From contig NZ_JAATJA010000002.1 of the NCBI RefSeq assembly GCF_011927665.1, positions 682,001 to 746,000 of the forward strand: 64,000 nucleotides of DNA, given 5' to 3'. A program made the translations under genes and the position numbers. The notes beneath the pieces are model-generated. The model had not been told where the DNA came from. It saw nothing but the letters and a program-made list of their open reading frames with translations, and made no database searches. Every line of letters begins with the position of its first letter. Positions within the stretch are counted from its first letter, which is position 1. Source of the stretch: Desulfobaculum xiamenense (GTDB lineage: Bacteria; Desulfobacterota; Desulfovibrionia; Desulfovibrionales; Desulfovibrionaceae). Of this stretch, positions 60,529 through 64,000 are shown piece after piece.

Positions 60529-63180
60529 ATGCTCAAGATACTTGCGCGTATGGGCCTAGCGCTCCTCTTCGCGGCGGCGTGCTCCGGCGCGTGGGCCTCC
60601 TCCGACGGGGCCGCGGGCGCGCGCGGAAACATTCTCTATCTCAATTCCTATCACGACGGATACTCGTGGTCGGACGATATTCTCGACGGTCTGCGCGGTG
60701 CGCTGGCCGGACACCGTGACGTCGATCTCCAGATCGAGTACATGGACTTCAAGCGGTACGAGGGTGAACTCGTGTCGTCCATTCTTGGCGATCTCTACCG
60801 CAAAAAATTCCGGAATCGTCGGTTCGACGTCATCGTCGTTTCGGACAACAACGCCTTCGACTTCATCCTCGACAATGGGGAGGCGCTCTTTCCCGGCGTG
60901 CCGGTGGTGTTCTGCGGGGTGAATGACTACCACCCCGACCGCATCAAGGGACGGCGCGTAACTGGGGTGGTGGAGAACTTCGACGCCGAGGCCACGCTAC
61001 GGCTGGCCCTGCGTCTGCACCCTAAAAAGAGCAGACTGGTCATCATCGGCGACGAGTCGGTCACTGGCGTGGCCATCCGCAATCAGATACTCGCCGCGAC
61101 GCCGCGCTTCGCGGATAGGATGGATGTGCGGTACTGGTCGCGCTTCGACATCGACGAACTGCGCTCACGAGTGCGCGAGACACCGTCGGACACCTTCTAT
61201 TTTTTCATTCCGTTCTATCAGAAGATAAAGGGACGCTTCTATTCGGCCTCGGAGGTGCTGGAGGTTGTGGCCGCCAATTCGGACGCCCCCATCTATTCGA
61301 GTTGGGAATTCCTGCTCGGGCACGGCATCGTGGGCGGCAAGCTCATTTCCGGACGCGAGCACGGGCGTATGGCCGCGCAGATGGCCCTGCGCGTGCTGGG
61401 TGGCGAGGCTGTGGAGAATATCCCGTTGCACGAGGCCACCGGCGGGCGCTACGAATTCGATTACAATGAATTGAAGCGTCTTGGCATCCGCGAGGGGAAC
61501 CTGCCCTCGGGCAGCTTCATCCTCAACGCGCCGCGCGCCTTCTACGAGGTGGATCGCGGCCTGTTCTGGACGATCATGGTCAGCTTCTTCCTGCTCATGC
61601 TCATCACGCTCTTCCTCGTGCGCAACATCGCGCGAAGGCGCACGGCGGAGATGGAGATGGAGAAGCAGTTGTCGTTTCAGGAAATCCTCATGGACACCAT
61701 CCCCATGCTGGTGACGTGGAAGGGCAGCGATCAGCGCTATCTTGGCGCGAACCGGTACTTCGCGGAATTCTTCGGGCTGTCCTCTCCGGGGAGCCTCATC
61801 GGGCACGCGGAGTCGGGCATTCCGGTGCTTGACGACTTCCTGCGTTGGGCCGAACCGCTGGACCGGCGCGTGATTCGTGATGAAAGCCCCATCCGTCGCC
61901 TGCGGCGCAGTGTGGTCAACGCGCGTGGCGAGGCGCGTATGCTCGAAGTGAACAAGGTGCCGCTGCTCGACGAGAAGGGGAACGTGATGGGCACGCTGTC
62001 CACCTGCGAGGACGTGACCAAGGAATCGAGCCTCGAAAAGCAGTTGCTCCAGTCGCAGAAGATGGAGGCCATCGGCACGCTGGCCGGTGGCATTGCCCAC
62101 GACTTCAACAACATCCTGACGTCCATCATCAATTCGACGGAACTCGCCTTGCTCGACGTCGCGCCGGATACGCCAGCCGGAATAGACCTCGAACGCGTGC
62201 TCAAGGCCGCACAACGCGGTAGCGGGCTGGTCAAGAAGATACTCACCTTCAGCCGTCCCTCGCAGGAGGGCTTCCAGTACGTGAAGATCGAGGACGTGGT
62301 GCGCGACGCCGTGGGCCTTCTTTCGGCCTCGCTGCCGCGCAATATCAAGGTCTCCACCCATATCGGCGTCGATCTCGGCACCTGTCTGGCTGACCCTACG
62401 CAGATTCATCAGGTGATCATGAATCTGTGCACCAACGCCTTCCACGCCCTGCGCGCTGAGGGCGGGCGCATCGAGATAAGTCTCGAAGTGGAGGAGCTGG
62501 ACGCCGAGGGCGCGGAACTGCACAACCTGCCGCGCGGCAGCTACGTTTCGCTCTCCGTGGCGGACAATGGACCGGGTATTCCCACGGACATTCTGGACAA
62601 GATATTCGACCCCTTCTTCACCACCAAGGGCAAGGCCGAGGGCACCGGACTCGGGCTTGCCGTGGTGCTCGGCATCGTCAAGGTCCACAAGGGCGGCATC
62701 GAGGTGTCCAGCGCGCCGGGCCTGCGCACGGCCTTCACCATCCGCCTGCCGCGGGCCGACGGCGCGGACGCGGAGCGCACCCTTGATGCGGAGCAGGCGC
62801 GGCCCGGACGCGGGCGCATCCTCTTCGTGGAGGACGACGAGGACCAGTTGGCCACCATTCCCCGCGTGCTGGAGATGCTCGGCTACGCAGTCGTCGCCGC
62901 CTGTGACGCCGACGCGGCGATGGAGTTGCTCGGTGCGGACACGCAGGGAATCGACCTCGTCATCACCGACTACGATATGCCGGGACACAACGGCGTGCAA
63001 TTGGCGCGGATGATCGGCGGCGTGGCCCCGCATCTGCCCATCATCATGGTCTCCGGCCGGGAGCTGGCCATGGCCGCAGCCGAGGACGAGGCCAACATCG
63101 TGCGGGTCGTGCTCAAACCATACGACAGGAACATCCTGTCCGAAGCCATAAGGGATGTGCTGCGTGACAATGCTCAATGA
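60529..63180 (+). CDS. Hybrid sensor histidine kinase with ABC-type periplasmic sensor
   Basis: 883 residues from ATG 60529 (GAGGTG upstream; ATG 60505 is also in frame). Signal peptide about 1-24; periplasmic ABC_sub_bind-like domain about 30-330 (ILYLNSYHDGYSWSDDILDGL, VPVVFCGVNDY); membrane helix about 348-368; PAS domain about 380-500; HisKA with LAGGIAHDFNNILTS (phospho-His about 527); HATPase with NLCTNAFHAL and DNGPGIPTDILDKIFDPFFTTK; receiver domain ILFVEDDEDQ with phospho-Asp in ITDYDMPG. Pairs with the regulator that overlaps its end. Confidence 0.93.
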   Translation: MLKILARMGLALLFAAACSGAWASSDGAAGARGNILYLNSYHDGYSWSDDILDGLRGALAGHRDVDLQIEYMDFKRYEGELVSSILGDLYRKKFRNRRFDVIVVSDNNAFDFILDNGEALFPGVPVVFCGVNDYHPDRIKGRRVTGVVENFDAEATLRLALRLHPKKSRLVIIGDESVTGVAIRNQILAATPRFADRMDVRYWSRFDIDELRSRVRETPSDTFYFFIPFYQKIKGRFYSASEVLEVVAANSDAPIYSSWEFLLGHGIVGGKLISGREHGRMAAQMALRVLGGEAVENIPLHEATGGRYEFDYNELKRLGIREGNLPSGSFILNAPRAFYEVDRGLFWTIMVSFFLLMLITLFLVRNIARRRTAEMEMEKQLSFQEILMDTIPMLVTWKGSDQRYLGANRYFAEFFGLSSPGSLIGHAESGIPVLDDFLRWAEPLDRRVIRDESPIRRLRRSVVNARGEARMLEVNKVPLLDEKGNVMGTLSTCEDVTKESSLEKQLLQSQKMEAIGTLAGGIAHDFNNILTSIINSTELALLDVAPDTPAGIDLERVLKAAQRGSGLVKKILTFSRPSQEGFQYVKIEDVVRDAVGLLSASLPRNIKVSTHIGVDLGTCLADPTQIHQVIMNLCTNAFHALRAEGGRIEISLEVEELDAEGAELHNLPRGSYVSLSVADNGPGIPTDILDKIFDPFFTTKGKAEGTGLGLAVVLGIVKVHKGGIEVSSAPGLRTAFTIRLPRADGADAERTLDAEQARPGRGRILFVEDDEDQLATIPRVLEMLGYAVVAACDADAAMELLGADTQGIDLVITDYDMPGHNGVQLARMIGGVAPHLPIIMVSGRELAMAAAEDEANIVRVVLKPYDRNILSEAIRDVLRDNAQ

Positions 63181-64000
63181 TCAGAACATATTCGGCAGGA
63201 TTCTCGTGGTGGACGACGATCCCGAGGTCCGTGGCACCATGGAGAGCCTGCTGCGGCGGATGCTGTTGCACTGCGAGTGTGCGGCCACGCTGGGTGAGGG
63301 ACTGCGCGCCATGCGCGAGGGCAGTTTCGACGTGGTCTTTCTCGATGTTCGCCTGCCGGACGGCAACGGACTGGAGGCGCTGGCCGAGATCAAGGCCATC
63401 CCCGACGCGCCCGAGGTCATCATCCTCACCGGGCAGGGCGATCCCGACGGCGCTGAATTGGCCATTCAGGGTGGCGTGTGGGACTACCTCGTCAAGCCCA
63501 CGCCCATCAAGCAGACCATGCTCAGCGTGCAGCGCGCGCTCAAGTATCATGAGGAGAAGAAGGCCGAGGCCCCGGTGGTGGCCCTGAATCTCGACAGGGT
63601 CATCGGCCATGCGCCGGGCATGCACGCCGTGTTCGACCTCATCGCGCAGGCGGCGCGGTCCGTGTCGTCCACGCTCATCACCGGCGAGACGGGCACCGGC
63701 AAGGAACTCACCGCGCGCACCATCCACGAGAACGGTCCGCGCAAGGACGGGCGCTTTGTGGTGGTGGACTGCGCCTCGCTCACTGAGACGCTTGTTGAGA
63801 GCACACTGTTCGGCCACCGCAAGGGCGCGTTCACCGGCGCGGACAAGGACCGTACCGGACTGGTCCGGATGGCCGACGGCGGCACGCTGTTCCTCGACGA
63901 GGTGGGCGAGATGCCCATGTCGCTCCAGAAGTCCTTCCTGCGCGTGTTGCAGGAAAAGCGCTTTCGGCCCGTGGGCGACACGCGCGAGGAGCAGAGTGAT
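63164..64000 (+). CDS. NtrC-family response regulator, 5' part
   Basis: Starts at GTG 63164 or ATG 63170, overlapping the kinase stop; the 3' end lies outside the window. Receiver domain (about 10-125): ILVVDDDPEV, phospho-Asp in VVFLDVRLPDGNG, and the Lys in YLVKPTP. AAA+ domain from about 145: GETGTGKE Walker A, GAFTGA intact in HRKGAFTGADK, Walker B GGTLFLDEVGEMP. It should activate sigma-54 promoters in response to the upstream kinase. The DNA-binding domain is not in view. Confidence 0.92.
   Translation, partial: MTMLNDQNIFGRILVVDDDPEVRGTMESLLRRMLLHCECAATLGEGLRAMREGSFDVVFLDVRLPDGNGLEALAEIKAIPDAPEVIILTGQGDPDGAELAIQGGVWDYLVKPTPIKQTMLSVQRALKYHEEKKAEAPVVALNLDRVIGHAPGMHAVFDLIAQAARSVSSTLITGETGTGKELTARTIHENGPRKDGRFVVVDCASLTETLVESTLFGHRKGAFTGADKDRTGLVRMADGGTLFLDEVGEMPMSLQKSFLRVLQEKRFRPVGDTREEQSD

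Noticed and set aside
61165-63177. 670-residue open frame antisense to the kinase
   Set aside because: GC-driven shadow of the histidine kinase; no signal, motif or ribosome site.

Overview
The window reads as a high-GC, sulfate-reducer-like deltaproteobacterial chromosome (Desulfovibrionaceae-like). This is inferred from the gene families: TonB2-type transport clusters with DUF3450, anaerobic GlpAB with an HdrD/GlpC-type iron-sulfur partner, an MSHA-like pilus locus under sigma-54, and a probable selenocysteine-containing Fe-S oxidoreductase. No rRNA, tRNA, CRISPR array or insertion sequence was found.

Layout. (1) 1-12,950, + strand: a podovirus-type prophage module resembling Bordetella phage BPP-1. 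It holds a zinc-ribbon protein fragment, a holin-like/XhlA-like pair, terminase small and large subunits, head-tail connector, Bbp19-like protein, scaffold, major capsid protein, Bbp16-like cement, a capsid-staple-like protein, tail tubes A and B, a gp13-like GNAT protein and internal virion proteins. It stops abruptly at a bidirectional terminator next to host marC, with no tail fibre, transglycosylase or integrase on that side. (2) 13,913-26,324, - strand: one long, tightly overlapping operon. It encodes a TonB-dependent receptor, a THEP1-like NTPase, a CcsA-like and a ResB-like membrane protein, a periplasmic binding protein, FecCD permease, ATPase, DUF3450 protein, TtpC-like long ExbB, ExbB, ExbD, TonB and a TPR protein. 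The operon therefore carries its own receptor, importer and energising complex. (3) 26,869-27,934: a lone STAS protein and an unrecognised gene. (4) 28,013-40,278: glycerol catabolism. A probable selenoprotein of the GlpC/HdrD family is divergent from glpA-glpB-glpS-glpT-glpP-glpQ-DUF2160-glpV-glpK. Glycerol would be imported by the ABC system, phosphorylated by GlpK and oxidised by GlpAB, with electrons passing through the Fe-S protein. (5) 40,315-40,805: a 236-bp repeat in two full copies and a fragment.

(6) 40,805-59,958: an MSHA-like type IV pilus locus. One - strand operon has minor pseudopilins, an unusual three-part pseudopilin fusion, a lipoprotein and a PilT-like ATPase. A VKOR/thioredoxin-like oxidase and a + strand major pilin follow. 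A second - strand operon has a PilM-PilN fusion, PilO, PilP-like protein, secretin, ExeA/MshM-like ATPase, assembly ATPase, platform protein and a membrane-anchored sigma-54 activator. Candidate -24/-12 promoters precede all three pilus transcription units. (7) 60,529-64,000: a hybrid histidine kinase with an ABC-type periplasmic sensor, and an NtrC-family response regulator that runs off the window end.

The main points of interest are the in-frame UGA at 28,577-28,579 followed by a clear bSECIS-like hairpin, the CcsA/ResB/THEP1 genes inside the TonB uptake operon, the pseudopilin-CFI-box-PilX fusion, and the self-contained sigma-54 control of the pilus genes.
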